The notes beneath the pieces were generated by a model, which worked only from the letters and a program-made list of their open reading frames with translations, did no database searches and was not told the DNA's origin. The position numbers and the translations under genes were made by a program. Positions 21,249 to 34,739 of a DNA stretch of 64,000 bases are shown piece by piece; position 1 is the stretch's first letter, and every line of letters starts with the position of its first letter. The DNA is from Byssothecium circinans (taxonomy: Eukaryota; Ascomycota; Dothideomycetes; Pleosporales; Massarinaceae), in NCBI GenBank assembly GCA_010015675.1, contig ML976992.1:245542-309541 (forward strand), written 5' to 3'.

Positions 21249-24200
21249 TCATCGATTGCTGGGCCGCCGTTGTGTGAAGCTCCGCCGGATACTCTCACCC
21301 CATGCTGAATTGTCGAGAACCTCCAAAACATCGGCTGCACTGACAGCACTGTTTTGCCTGCTGCGATTACCGGTCGGCTCAGTGAGGCCATGATCGCCCT
21401 CAAGTCCTGGACTTGGTGGTCGACTGAGAGCGGATGCAAATTGCCACTCCCCGTCCGCTGGGGGAGAGAAAGGTGACCCTTGTGGCGATGATCGGATAGG
21501 TGATAGAGGACCGGCCCTTGTCGGTGATCCAAGGGGGGTCGTTTGGATCGAGTTGGCTCGGCTGCGCAACGTCATGTCGCCTGCAGTCGATGATTCGCGA
21601 GCATCGCTGCCTGAAGCACGCCATTCAGCATGATCTGAGGGTTGAAGGTCGACGGGCGAGAACAGCGGGCTGCCGCTGGCAGAATACTGGCCGCGCTGTG
21701 CTTCGGTAATGTCTTCGTCGTCCACAAAAATCTCCGGTACCGTGAACTGTGGTACAGCCGTCATGCGTCCAGACTTCTTGTGTTCCATGGCGCGGCGGAA
21801 TCGTCGTGACCAGTATAAAGTGTCGAAGAAACCCACCACCACGTTGCGCCGCACTGCTTCATCGACACGTTGCAGGCGAGCCCGGCGGCGAAGGAACTCT
21901 TCCAATCTGATCGCATGTTAGATGTGAGCGGACAAAGAAGTAGAGAATGCATACCTCAAGCTCTTATTGTCGTTGATGACTTTGTGATGAGCTAAGATCA
22001 TGAGTAAGGAAGTGAATTGAATTCCCCGGTCTGGGTCACTGGAAACAAGAACTTCTTCGTAGAATGTATTCATTCGCTGTCGTCTGCGTCGAATTTCGGC
22101 AATGGGGAGCTCGGCCATTCGCTGGTTCAGCTTTTTCAGGTCGATATCGGGAGCCGACTCGCGGCCTGGCGCCACTGGCAGGTCGGACATTCTTCTTTGC
22201 GATGTACTGCACTGTTCGATCAAGCTGTTTACTGTGAAGTCGCCGTCATAAATGCGCATTTCGAAGATGCCTGACAATTCCTGAATTTTGTTAGTCTTCC
22301 AATCTTTGCGGTCATACTGGAAAAACTTACTCCGAGCAGCCTGGGGAAGACATCTTTGGAGATGAAGCCGGTTCCATTAGGGTCGAACTCAGCCCACGCT
22401 TGCTTGAAACGACGAATTTCCTCGCGGCTGATGACAGAAAGCCCGCTGCTACGTTGATATACATAACTGAAACTTTCGTAGATCAACGAGACGAACAAGT
22501 TGACGAAGATATACATGCTCAAAATGTTCCAAGTGATGAACAAGGCACGAGCCCACTCAGGGCTGCCGCAGTCGCTCTCGAAATAGCGATCTCCCTCTGT
22601 GCAGAAAGGATGGTCGACGGAGGCGAAGTCCTCCATGAGCTGGTTCCAACCTTCACCAGTACTCGTTCGGAAGAGTAGGATAAGAGCCTTGGGAACACTT
22701 CGAAAATTGATGTTCCCTGTCTCGTTCGGGCCAAACCGAGTCAAGCCGAAGGTCTGCGTAAGAGCGATGGCGTATACCAGGAACAACACAAACCAGGTAG
22801 CCAACAGGTTCATGATAGACGCTAGACTCGCTGCGGCAGTTTTGAAAAGTTGATCGAGCTGGTTGTTCCTAGGGATAAGAAGAAGAGCAATAGACACCAA
22901 ACAAAGCTTGTGTAGCTGCGTAAAAACCCGCTCGGTGTCGTTAGTCAGGCGAAGGATTGACGTGACGAAGGTGCCCGACACTGCGAAGATTGAGAAAACA
23001 TCCCATGAGGCTTTGCGGAACCGGTGCCATGACAGACCGATAATGCGAATGATGATGTTGGCGATGAAGATTATGTTGATGATCAAGAAAAGATAGTCCC
23101 TGATGCGTTCCCAGACAGTCACACCCGGGTACCACTCGAGGCAGAGTAGCACAAGATGCGCGATCAAGAGAAAGGTGATGAATCTCTGCCAAGTCCCGGT
23201 TTTGCGTACCGCACGCCTGTAACACCACGCCTCCCAATTCTCTCGTTCCTTGTCAGAAGATGGACGTTTGGAAGGCGAGACTTGACGAAGCAATTTTCGC
23301 AGCTCAAGCCAAGAGCGCTGGTCTGTTGTGAGGAATGCGACTCCAGTTTGTTCAGTATAGTTGCGCATAAAGACGGACACAAAGAGTGTCAACACAAACA
23401 CTGCCCCAAGCAAGTTGAAGATGACAAAGTAAATGGCGTTACCCTGCGCGAAGAATGGGCTTGGTTGGGTAAAAACTCCTGTAATGCCCTGCGAAGTCCA
23501 CATGGCGTCGGTCCATCCTTCTTGAGACACAATCTGGAAGAGGATGAAGAGAGAATTCCCGAAGTTGTCGAAGTCGTAAAATGGGTTCGTCGCCTGACGA
23601 GGAGCGAGTACGTCCCACGCAAAAGGGCTGCTCGCGTACTCATTCACACAGTCATTCAAGTCGAAAATGTTAGAGCCGTCGTCGTTGCATGCCTGCAGTC
23701 GGCCAACGAAGAGATTCAATCCATAAATGGCAAACGGGATGAGCAAACTTAGAGAGACGAAGGCGGCCGAGATAAGCTTCCACCAACCGCGAACAATAAG
23801 CGAATGGAAATGATCTCGAGCGCTGTCGCTGATGTTGAGCAATCGAAGGGCGCGAAGAGCCTTGAACGCGCCAACGGTTCGAGTGATTTGGCCTTCGTTG
23901 AGCAGAGAGGTTGAGACGTTGACCCAGAGCGTAATGAGCACCACTCCATCAATGAAACCCCAGGAGCCTCGGAAATACGCGTTTGGCGTCCAAAAGAAGC
24001 CATCCGCGATGACTTTGATCAAAACTTCGGCCGTGAACAATACCGCGAATCCCATATCAGTCCAGACGAACCAATTTCGAACACTGAATGTGTGCGTCAT
24101 GAAATACTCTCGTTGGTATAATGGAGTCGTGATGCATGCCAGAAGAACCATGGCAATGATTGCAGCGTAGATGAACGCGGAGAAAGCATACCATACCGGA

Positions 24201-27200
24201 ACCGAGGGTGCGATGCCTTCAATCCGGTCGTTGCCACGGCCCGGCCCCACCACTCGTTGGCAAAGTCGCCGTATAGGGTTATGAGGTCTGAACATGAAGA
24301 GGGAAACGTTGTAATTTGGATGCGTTCGAAGGTAGTCTCTTTGGGCCTTCTTTCGCTTTTCAGTTGCTGTGACCACTTCCTTGGCCATTCTTCTAGGGTC
24401 GAGATCCTCATAAGCGCGGCCAAAATCCAGAGGAGAATAGAATGGGTTCGGCTCGCGGTTACCGATCTTGCGCATCACACGTTGCCAGATGGTAGAGGCT
24501 GATCCGGATCCAACGATAGTCGGGGTCGGCCGGATCCCTGGTTGCGGTTCTTCGTCATGTTGGTTTCCTGTGTCGTCAGTCTCGTCCAAGAAATCTCGAA
24601 CTACAGCATCCTTGAGAAGCATCTCGGCGGCTGCGGAGCCGTAATCCAGAGGATCCTTTCGAGTGGCATGGCCAAGTTTGAAGATGGACGAAAGTGACAG
24701 GTTCCTACGCAAGTTAGTCTCAAGCCAAGCCTTTCGTCCGAATGACTCACCCGTAAGATGAAGTGACGCCCTGTTCCTTTTTCTGAAGGAACGCTTTGAC
24801 TTGTTGCAGACGCTTTTCATCCTCTGAGACGTCAAAATTCTCCTGAATGACCGCAATAAACATGTTCAACACGATGACTACAGAAGTTAGCTGGAATTAG
24901 AAATGTGGACGGGGTACACTAACAGTTTGCAAAGACAACCCACAGGATACAGAATGAAGCACCAATCCATGAAGTCCGATGTTCAACTTGGTGGCTAGTA
25001 ACGTTGTACATGATCTCAGTCCAGTTTTCGCTGGAAAGAATTTGATACATGCCAAGGAAGGAATTATAGATGGAGAAGAAGGAGATCCTGAGCATTTCGC
25101 CATCTTCCTCCCTTGGCAGCTCTCCTCGAAATAGCTGTGACGCGAAGATTGAGGCAAGGAAGGTGAGTAGGAACACGAAGAGAATGAGGTTTAGCAGACC
25201 GCTGACGTTTCCAAGCACTATCATCTACCACAAGTCAATAAAGAGGCCTGCCTCTTACGGGATAAGGACTTACAATAAGGTCTCGTGTCATTGGAACCGC
25301 GAGAACAACGCGATATATTCGCATGATTTGGAAAACGGTCAGCCATGCGTATGCTCGACCTCCATGGGACTCTTTGATGGCCGGAATTTGAATGAGTGTT
25401 GTAACAATAGCAATTCCCAGATCGGTGAGGTTGATTTTGCTGTAGAAAAAGTGTCGCCAATCGACTGCAAAGCGAATGCAGATTTCTGCTAGCAATAAGA
25501 ATGTTACGCCTATCTCGGATACGTCGATGAAGCGAGCTCTCCGTGGGCTCATTTCCGCGCTTTTAAGGGCTTGTACAATGAGGCCATAGGCAATGACTAA
25601 GACCCATGCCCACGCCGTGTTGTCGTAGCCCTTCTTCAGAGAGCTCACGCGCTGTTTGGGAAGAGATTCTGACTCTGGTTCTTCAATATGTTCGCCGGTG
25701 AACGCGCTTGTCTTGCTCTCTTCGCGGATGATTTGGAAGGAGGAAGTAATGACGGCGATCAAGAGGGAAATAAGCCATAAGCTTAGGATCAAGATGCCAG
25801 CGGCGAAGAAAAGAGCACCAATGAGGTAGTCTGTGTCGGCAATTGTATAGAGGAGATCCGAGTATGTGTTGGACGAGATGATGACGAAAACCAATTGCAG
25901 AGACTGTAGAATGTTGTCGAAACTCTGTGTACCGTTGTAAGGATTGAAAAGCTCCTTACAAACCGAATTTACTGGGCACAGGAACCCTTTACTGGTCGGG
26001 TTCTGGATGCCAGGTACTTCGTACGGCTTTGGTTCTAGATCTTCTGACAAGTAGCCACCGCAGAATTGATCCTTGTTGATGAAAGTATCATTTGGATTAT
26101 CTGGATTTGTCCAAACACAGCGTCTCCTAAAACTCGACTTGAAGGTTTGGACGCCCACGATGCCAAAAAGGAGCCAGAAAAAGCTGATCAGGAAAGCAAC
26201 ATTGACCAGCAGCGGCGCCGCCTTCTTGAGGCTCCGGAGAATAACCTAGATCAGGTCAGTCAAGCATATGGTGAGGACTGAGATGACTTACGGCTGTACC
26301 ACTGGTGAGATTGAGCAGACGGATGATTCGCAAGCAACTGAGCATCTTGAAGATTAAGATATGCTTCTTTGACTGCAGTCCCGTATTGCTGATCATGAAA
26401 GCAATCCAGAACGACACGATGGCGATGAAATCGGTTCTGTTAAAAGAGTGTCTTAGGTAGGCACGGCGAGCTAGACGAGCTCTTTGCTGAGCTCGGGAAT
26501 CTCCGGGGCTAGGGGCCAGATTACCCTGTGCCGTTGTGAAGCTGCGAAGCACAGATGGCATATGTGGCTCAGCCGTGGTGTCGGCGCGTTTTACAGATGC
26601 TTGTCGTTGAGGGCCAAAGTACTTTTGCACGTTGCTCATGACAGCTTGTCTCAAGCCGACTTTTCGATTTATAGTGCTGTACTCGACCGGGTTGATGATG
26701 AAGCCGGAGACAATGACACGGATGATAGTTTCGATAGTGTAGATGCCAAAGAGCACGAGTAGAGCGTAGTCAATGGGGGCTCCCCAGTCGTTGTCTGTGG
26801 GATGATCCCTGACAGATTGACTTGCATCGACAGCCAACAACACTGTCTGCACCACGATCAAGAACAAGAGAAAGGGTTCTGTGAAGGGGTGCACGAGGAG
26901 GTCGCACAATTTAATCCTGAGCTTGCTGTCCGGGGGAAAGATGCCCAGAGTTTTCCCCCGAAGCGGATTTGATTGCTGCTGCCATTGAGCGCTTGGCCGC
27001 CTGGACTGTATCGTGGGGGAGGGCGGCTTCTCGATGGGGGAAGCAGGGACGGGTGAAGATGCTCCGTCGGGTATGTACTCAGGCATTGCTGGAAACGAGG
27101 GCGGCCCTTGTAGGCGAGCATGGTGAAGGGTGGACTTCCTACGCATCGTCCGTTGGGCAATCTCGGGTTCGTTGCTGATATTAACAACACGCTGTGACAT

Positions 27201-27968
27201 GTTCCGCATAATGGTTCCTGCCCGAGATAGCGGAGAGTCGCTGCCAGCGGGCGAGAGAGAGCGCTTCCGCACTGCTGGTGTTCCAAGACCAGCCGTCGCC
27301 GCTTCCACATTCCCCACATGTTCATGGCGCCCGTCGGGAGAAAGAAAGCGGACGCTGTGGAAGCTCGAGCGATCGTGGGAGGGTATTGGAGGCACGCCGG
27401 CGATTGGCTGCAGATTACGCTCGTCCGTTAGCCGTGCCGTGTCATCGTATGTGACGGGCGAGAAGAAGTTGTGGTCCTCTGAAGGTCCTCGGGCAGCATA
27501 CGGGTCGCCCACATAGTGATTATGATGGTTGTCGTATGAGGGGTCGGCGGACATGGGCGTTACGAGCGGCGGCGATGTCTCGCCCTGGAAACTCATGCCA
27601 GAGAAGCCGATGGCAGCCTGGAAAGCGCCGGCGTCCACGGGCGAGTATGCATCGTCCTCCTCTGGTGCGCGTCCCCGGCGCGCTTGTGCCAGAGCAGTAT
27701 CGATGTGGCGCCGTGTGCTCGAGCGCGTGGGACTGGGTGATGCCTCTGCTATAGGCGCATACTGCGGATTCCAGTGCTGTCCTGACGCCAGACTCCCCGA
27801 GTTCCTCAGCAACTCTCGCCCCCGATCGCTGAGTGTCCTGCGATGCTGCCGCTGCTGCGCCCCTCCCTGCGCGTATCCATTGTGGGGATCGGGCGGTCGG
27901 TTCAAGTCTCGCAGCGGTATTGCCTGGTGGCTATTGTTTCTTCTGCCATTTTGATCCGGGGAGGACAT
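21249..27968 (-). CDS. CCH1: Voltage-gated calcium channel alpha subunit Cch1, about 2144 aa
   Basis: Seven exons join in phase: 26292-27968, 25274-26245, 24924-25224, 24751-24877, 22331-24704, 21955-22280 and 21249-21906. The total length suits Cch1. A disordered Ser/Pro-rich N-terminus of about 330 residues precedes four six-helix repeats. Pore loops are readable in each: SSNTYSDLLY (Asn685), SSENWTEIMY (Glu949), SQEGWTDAMW (Glu1421) and TGEGWNQLME (Glu1710). S4 segments carry few basic residues, fewest in repeat IV. An EF-hand-like stretch (FDPNGTGFISKDV) follows repeat IV, then a cytosolic tail rich in Ser-Pro. Cch1 works with Mid1 at the plasma membrane in calcium influx under stress. 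Confidence 0.95.
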
Positions 27969-29426
27969 TGGAGCGGGTGGTCCTCAGACACAGCGCGCAA
28001 TCGGCATTTGTCTCTCAGCTCATCCAGCGCTGGATGCCAAGTGTCGGGGAGTTCGGGGGTGTGTTTTCGAGAAAACGAGAGGGAACGGCGGCAATAGCGA
28101 GTGTAGGGGATGCAGGCCGTCTGCGCGGAGGAGCGGTAGTCCAGACGTGTGATGCTGTTCCGTTCAAATATTGGGGACGAGGTACGTTGACGTTGACAGA
28201 TGCGGGAGAGGGTGGAGTTCGCGGCTTGTGAGAGCGTCTCAGAGTGTGGCCGAGCAGCAAGGATCGGCCCAGCTAGCACCTTTGCCGCGGACCTGACAAG
28301 TCGCCGAAGCTTTTTGGACTCATGGATTTGTCAAATACAAAAGGCGTACCGACAGATGTGCGAAAAGGCACGAGCTGCGATGCGCTCAACCTCATGAATC
28401 CTGAAGATATCGGAGGCCATTCACAGTATCATAGACGCTATTAAGCTTTACAACCCCGGCAAATGCAGGGGAAGCGTAACGTCATACGGAAGGCCTTAGC
28501 CTTGTACAAGTAAAGAACTAACCATTCTTTTGACAAAACGCCATGTCATTGCTACCATGTGCAAACATTCCAAAGCCCAGAATCCAGATAGGGTGCGATC
28601 GAGCTGGATGCCGAGGAAAGCCAAGTGACGGAGGTGAAGTTTTGGGGGCGGCCTGAGTAGCGCCATGTTATTCTGTTGTATCTTTGCATTGTTTTTACCT
28701 AACAAAGCACCCACCCACGCGATTGAAAACAATTCGCCGCACACCGAAAAACTTCAGCTCATGTTTACCTTCCCCCAACGAAGCCCTTTTAACCTCTTCC
28801 TACTCCTGCGTGAAAGAGCAGGCCTAGCTTTACAATCCTATATTTTGTAAAAGTTAAAGGAAAATGATTAACGTGTTAGTTATTGTGGGTGGTCTTTGGT
28901 GAGAGAGTATTATGTGCGGGGAATTCTTTCAACCGCGTGCCACCCTTACTCTACAACAACAAGATAGCTATGGTCAAGAAGAGAAACTATCTGGTGGCCC
29001 ATGACGTACCTTGAGATGGTCGGGCATCACGTATGTCTAAGACGTGGGGACTGAACATGTTCTGACATGGATTATTCACACTTGATTCTATAGTATATTA
29101 TTCAACAAAGCCAACTACTACAAATCCTCAGTCAGGAATCCAATGACTACCTCGGGCTTGTAATCGTGCATCCGGAGAGGATAGATCGCGCTAACCGCAT
29201 CCGTCTAGCGCGCCCTCCAATGATTTCGGTGGGCGCGACTTCCTTCCTCACTATCACCGCCCTGCCGGCTTTCTGGTACACCCTCGCCAGCACTCTCACC
29301 ACCCGACCGCCGCATTTCTACCTCGACGCGCCACATAATCGTCCCATTACCATATCCGCTGCTCCCCTTCAAAGACACCCTGTCCCTCCCTCGACGCGTC
29401 GTCGCTGCTCCGGCACACATCTCAAG
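27969..29426. other. Divergent promoter region between CCH1 and the PHD-finger gene
   Basis: This 1.46-kb spacer holds no supported gene. Its middle (28400-29160) is AT-richer than the flanks. GC-rich frames just upstream of both start codons are likely leader sequence. Confidence 0.45.
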
Positions 29427-32134
29427 ATGGGTGCGCGTAAACGCACCCATGCGGAGGCGGAACAAGAAGCGCCTGCGGACGAGGCACCGAGCACACTCAC
29501 ACCGCTACAGCAACTGCGGAATATGTGGCAGTTTGCCAACCTGGCACAATACATCCACATGTTCAAAGGGGCGCTCAAGATCAGTGACGATTTTGGCATC
29601 GCGGTGCGTAGATGCAATGCGCCGAGGACGCGCATTCCCCGTCGCGAGAATCTTGACTCATGATGGCACAGGAACTAGAGACGGAATGTCTGAAGCCGCA
29701 GCCTTCCGAGAAGTTGGCTGAAATCGGCCTCGCCCTACTCAAGCACATATCGTCGCATAAGGGCCTCACGTACGGCTTCCATCTCAAGCGCGCTGCCAAC
29801 GTACTGACATGTATAGGCCAGAGATATTCGACGAATACGCTCGCCGCCAGTTCGTCGCCAAGGCCCCCTCGCGCAACCCCTTCGGAACAGACGAGCTGCC
29901 CATCAAGTTTGACACGTTCGATGTCTTCACCAAGATCCGCACACTACAGCAGTTGTCGGTATGGACCTTGAACAACCCAAATTCAGTCAGAGAGCGGCTG
30001 AATGCTACCGAAGCAGAACAGCTCGACTGGGTATGGAAACATGTCCCACTCTAGTTAGATTTAGCTAACACATTTCGTCAGCGCTTGACACCGTTTGGCA
30101 AGGATTCTCAGCAGCGACTCATCTACCTGTTCGATGACTTCCGATTATACCGACAGCAAAATCCTTTCGTCTTCGACAAGCCGCCCAAGGCAAAGGCTAA
30201 ACCGAAACGCACAGCAAAGTCCACTCGCAACAACAAGAAGAGAAGGGTGTCAGCGCGGGTAGCAGAAGAATCAGCAGACGAGGAGGTGGCCGAAGTCCAA
30301 GAGGATGAGGAGGTTGACAACGGGCTAGGTGGTATGAAATGGGAATGCATCTGTGTTGACTATGATGACTACCAAAACTATATGGGCCTGATCCGCCGGA
30401 GCAAGAACGTAGACGAGCAGGAGCTCTATGCCAGCATTGAGGAACAAGTGCTTCCTGAACTAGCCAAGGTCGCGGAAGAGCAAGCGAGGAAGGAAGCGCG
30501 CAGGTTAAAGGAGTTAGAAACACTTCAAAAACTGGCCACCGCAAAGAGGTCTTCTAGGATATCGGCTCGGCAGGAGAAGGCAAAGGAACAAGAACAAGCA
30601 GAGGAAGCTGAACGCAAGAGGCTAGCCGATCTTGAAATGGCAAAGGCTGAGCAGCAGAAAATAAAAGAACAGGAAGAGGTCCGTATCATCAGTATACCGT
30701 GGCTATCGAACGTCACTGACTTGAGCAGGCTCAGGAATCCCACCGCAAGACCCGAGAGCAGCGCATACGTGAACGTGAAGCCGCCAAGATTTTGGAAGAG
30801 GAGAAGTTGCGCAAGCTGAAAGAGGACGAAGAGAAGCTTGCCTCTGGGGAGGCTAGAGGCTCCGAGCGGTACTTGAAGGCGCAGATGAAGAAGGCTGCGA
30901 GTCAGTTGAAGAAACTTAAAGACGAAGGGTCCTGGATGTTCGATTGTGAGAAGTGTGGACTCAAGGGTATGAATTTGGTATGTGACCCACAACTATCTCA
31001 TGCTCTCCTCATACTGACTGGCACGAGAACGACGGTTCACATCAGATTCAATGCGAAAACTGCAATGAATGGCAGCATAGCAGGTGCCACAATATTCCCC
31101 CAGACGTGGCTGAAGGACCCGATTACGTCTTCCTTTGCACAGCTTGTAAGGACAAAGAGCGAAGTGAGAGGGAGCCCAAGCTGCCTCCTCTCAAACTTCG
31201 ACTCACATCCGCTTCGCCAAGTTCACAACGTGCATCGGGGGAGAACGGACAACACCCTACTGGGTTCGTCCGCCAACTGGAAGCTGTTCGCATTCCCGCT
31301 CCTCGTCCACCTATCGCACAGTCACCTCCAAGGCCAACTCAGCCTACCTTGGCATTGATGAACGGCCCAAGTCTTTCTCCTCGCGGTCAAGCACTTGGTC
31401 CACCTGGCATTCAGCGATCCGAAGCTGCTTATGGCTCACCATTCAGTCATGGAAATGGTAGTTCACCGCCACGCCCACAGTCTACAGCGCAAGGAAATGG
31501 ATACCCAACATCGTCGCCGCCTCGATACCAGAATGCGGGACCTCCGACCAGTCCGCTGAGTACCCACAACACCTCATTTTCCCGACCGAACGGCAGCCCA
31601 TTTAGTTCCGCTCGGCCCTTCCAGACTACTCACAATACGCAATTCAGTAGCTTCAGTCGGCCAGTATCTACAGCTGGATCAGGTGGTCCACAGCACTCGC
31701 CTGTGAAGCACTCGCCGGCGCCTTCTCCCCGTCCGGCCAACGGTGTTCCTAATGCGTACAACTTCAAGAGCCCACATTCATCGTTCCCGCCTAGCTCGGT
31801 ACAAGCATCGGCGTTTTCGCCAACGAAGAACAGCTCTCCACCACCTGCTTCGCATTATATGTCATCGCCAGCGCCAGCTCCGATTAATTTTGCACCTTCC
31901 CCAAGTCAAATGCCAGCTCAGGTCCTCCCAGATCCGATTCCCGCACCCTCAAAGCATGACGCAGCTCGGCCTGTCTCTAGCCACGAAACATCAGAGAAGA
32001 TGGTTCTGCCTCCCATCAAATCACTGCCACCAAGCACGCCTTACCAGAATCTAAGCCCACCAACCAAGAAGGCGTCACCCACTCCTGATAGGCCACAATT
32101 TGCGTCTGTCACCGGCAATGGCTTCGGCGCATGA
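29427..32134 (+). CDS. DDT-like / PHD-finger chromatin protein, 813 aa
   Basis: Six exons join in phase: 29427-29603, 29672-29769, 29817-30030, 30082-30678, 30729-30977 and 31028-32134. The donor of exon 4 (GTCCGT) is weak; the others are good. Residues about 30-150 (LRNMWQFANLAQYIHMF, then PEIFDEYARRQFV and RLIYLFDDFRLYRQQNP) form a helical DDT/WHIM-like region. A basic linker follows, then GGMKWECICVDYDDYQNYM and a long charged coiled coil. The PHD finger has ligands C435-C438, C454-C457, H462-C465 and C482-C485. The last 320 residues are Ser/Pro-rich and disordered. The plan resembles RSF1/BAZ-type remodelling cofactors that read histone H3 tails; the exact orthologue is not certain. Confidence 0.82.
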
Positions 32135-33054
32135 GCCTTTGGCTTTATTTTCGTCTACACTTTGATCAATACTTTGGCGGCTGCAATAGCTGGTTGGGGA
32201 AACAAGAGGATCGTCGTAGGGTTTGAGCAGATTCAGTGGGCTTTTACGATCGCCACAATTTGGCAAAGTTAGCCCCAGCACTGTAAGTGTAACTTTGAAG
32301 GTGATGTTGGTGCAATCTCCAACATATGGAACATGTCGCCTCGGCGTGGCTTGGTGTTTGAGGATTGCATGATTGGAGGATGTTTTCATGGTTACTTGGG
32401 AGGCCCCGTCTAGCATGATGAACAGGCGTTCGTGGGTGGCATACGGTACCATCATGGTAGATTTTGAAGCGGCGCTGGACTGGAGGGATCACGTCTTCCA
32501 TTGCTGGGCGCGGAACAATGTTAAGTTCTCTGAACTGCTTTTTGCGGATATGACTGTACAGTAGGTATTGCAGGATAGGAGGTCTGGCCCACTTTGCTTG
32601 GGTGCAGGGTATATTGGTGTTTTGCGACACTGACGATGACATTTTGCTCTTTTCCTCGTTTATACCCCTCAATTGAGCAAGGCAAGCCAGTAATCCCATA
32701 GAGAATTTGCAGCTCGACCTTGGAACTTTTGAGGTACATTTGCACAAAGTACGCGATGACGAATCATTGCTAAGGGCACGATGATGTCAAGCTGAAGGTG
32801 AGGGGCTCTTTAAAGAGGCTCTTTGGATACTACTGCGTACGGTTCTGTGAGGGTAGGGTAGCTTTATTGCAATGCTTTGAAATACAAAGTGTAAAAACAG
32901 TCTATAAAAGGATAAAAGGCGCTGGTTTCAAGGAAGGAAGAAGATACGAAAAGTTGGGAAGCTTCTCTTTCTACCTCTCACACACCCCAACATCTCCAAC
33001 ACTCCTTCCATTCCAATCCCAAGACATCCGCACCCCTCTGACCCAGAAACCAAA
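32135..33054. other. Spacer upstream of the epoxide hydrolase pseudogene
   Basis: No gene supported. Minus-strand frames at 32244-32747 overlap each other and lack motifs. The right end is promoter sequence, including a TATA element. Confidence 0.4.
32903..32910 (+). promoter_or_regulatory. TATA box of the epoxide hydrolase gene
   Basis: TATAAAAG lies 145 bp upstream of the ATG at 33055, followed by a second ATAAAAGG. The promoter looks intact although the coding region is broken. Confidence 0.5.
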
Positions 33055-34433
33055 ATGTCCCCTCCAGAGCCCTTCACAATTTCCGTCCCCGAAGCCGCAC
33101 TCGACAAACTGAAACGCAAACTCGCAGACACCAATTATCCCGACGAGCTCGACGCAGACGACCAATGGCAATACGGCGCGCTACTTGCAGACGTGAAACG
33201 GCTTGCCAAACACTGGGAAAACGACTTCAACTGGCGGAAAACCGAAGCCAAACTGAACGAGCTCCCAAACTACCAGAAAAAGGTAGACGTCGATGGATTC
33301 GGCGAGATTGACGTGCATTTTGTATGGCAGAAGAGTGGGAAGGAAGGAGCTATTCCGGTGTTATTTTGTCATGGATGTACGTCCATCATCAATTCATAAC
33401 CAGAAGCAAAAAAGCCAAATCACAGAAGAAGTCCATATTAACTACCAACCATAACAGGGCCAGCCAATCCCACGATAACGACGACAACAACCAGCCCACC
33501 TTCGACATCATAGCCCCCTCCCTCCCAAACTTCGGCTTCAGCCAAAGAATCTCCAAACCAGGCTTCGCCCTAACACAATACGCGCAGACGCTGCATCGCT
33601 TGATGCAAGATCTCGGATACGCCCAATACGTAACCCAAGGAGGCGATTGGGGCTTCTACATCACGCGTATCATGGGGCTTTTATACCCAGAAAATGTGCT
33701 GGCCTCGCATATCAACATGGTGCGCGCGAATCCGCCGTCTTTTACGTCGGATCCGTTGGCGGCGCTGCGACACGCCGTCACGCCGTATACGGAGAAGGAG
33801 AAACGCGGGCTGGAGAGGAGCGAATGGTTCTTCAACGAAGGACAGGCTTATCGGCAGTTGCAGGATACGAAGCCTCAGACGGTTTCTTTCGCGTTAGCCG
33901 ACTCGCCGGTTGCGTTGTTGGCGTGGATCTAGGAGAAACTGCATGATTGGACGGATGGGTATACGTGGACGGACGAGGAGGTATTGACGTGGGTGAGTAT
34001 CTATTGGTTTAGTACCGCGGGACCGAATGCGCATGTGAGGATTTATTACGAGGCTACGCATCATCCGACGGAGAAGGTGCCGGGGCGGGAACGCGCGAGT
34101 GGGTGGATCGGGGGTGTGAAGTTGGGAGTCGCGCATTTTCCGAAGGAGTTGAGTGTTGTGCCTAGGGTGTGGGCGAGGACTTTGGGTGAGTTACTGCTTT
34201 TTCTTTTAAGACATGGTTAGATGAGGGATTGCAGGTTTGGTGTACTGACGTTTTGGACAGGGCCCTTGGTTTACGAGAGCGATAATGATAGAGGTGGGCA
34301 TTTCGCGGCTTGGGAACGACCGGATGTTATTGCTGGGGATTTAGTTAAGATGTTTGGGAAGGGGGGCCTTGCTGTGGTATTGTGCCTGGTAGAAGTGGGT
34401 ATTAATCTACTGTTCTGCGGTGATTCCGCTTGA
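33055..34433 (+). pseudogene. Epoxide hydrolase (EPHX1/juvenile-hormone type), disrupted
   Basis: The first exon (MSPPEPFTISVPEAALDKL to [10 protein letters not shown]) is a full EHN domain and core start. An intron follows the HG (donor GTACGT). After the acceptor the expected oxyanion-loop sequence (HGWPGSF type) and about 15 further residues are missing and the frame is shifted. Downstream the family signature resumes: [10 protein letters not shown], nucleophile region [11 protein letters not shown], then PVALLAWI followed by an in-frame TAG at 33930-33932, where the family has a Tyr. Beyond it come [28 protein letters not shown] and, past a GTGAGT intron, the catalytic-His region [10 protein letters not shown]. 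Two independent lesions make a working hydrolase unlikely. Sequencing error would have to explain both. Confidence 0.82.
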
Positions 34434-34739
34434 TTTTATAGTACATGAGGGGGTGAGTCTCTCCTCGATATGTAAACCCCCTCTTGAAAAGTCCGCACAT
34501 CTGTGCGGTGAGGTCTCATCCTTGTCTCCAGCTTTGAGACCAGTGAACTCCATCCTGTTATACACTTGTCTGGCTTCTCGTAATCTCTCCAACCCATTAT
34601 ATCCAGACTTTTTGAAACCTTGAGCTTCTGCTAGAAAACCACCATCATTCCATGCACTCGCCTGGCTTTTGATGTCTTCTCCTCCCAGTATATCGATGCC
34701 TTTTGTGAAGTGAAGCTTCTTCCAGACAGCCGGCATCAT
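34407..34739 (-). other. In-frame open extension after the WRAP53-like stop
   Basis: The TGA of the WD40 gene (34740-34742) is followed at once by ATGATG and 110 open codons in the same frame, ending with TAG at 34407. The sequence (MPAVWKKLHFTKGIDILGG and on) has no recognisable domain. It could be a chance open frame in the 3' untranslated region, or a readthrough extension. It also overlaps the 3' end of the epoxide hydrolase pseudogene on the other strand. Confidence 0.25.
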
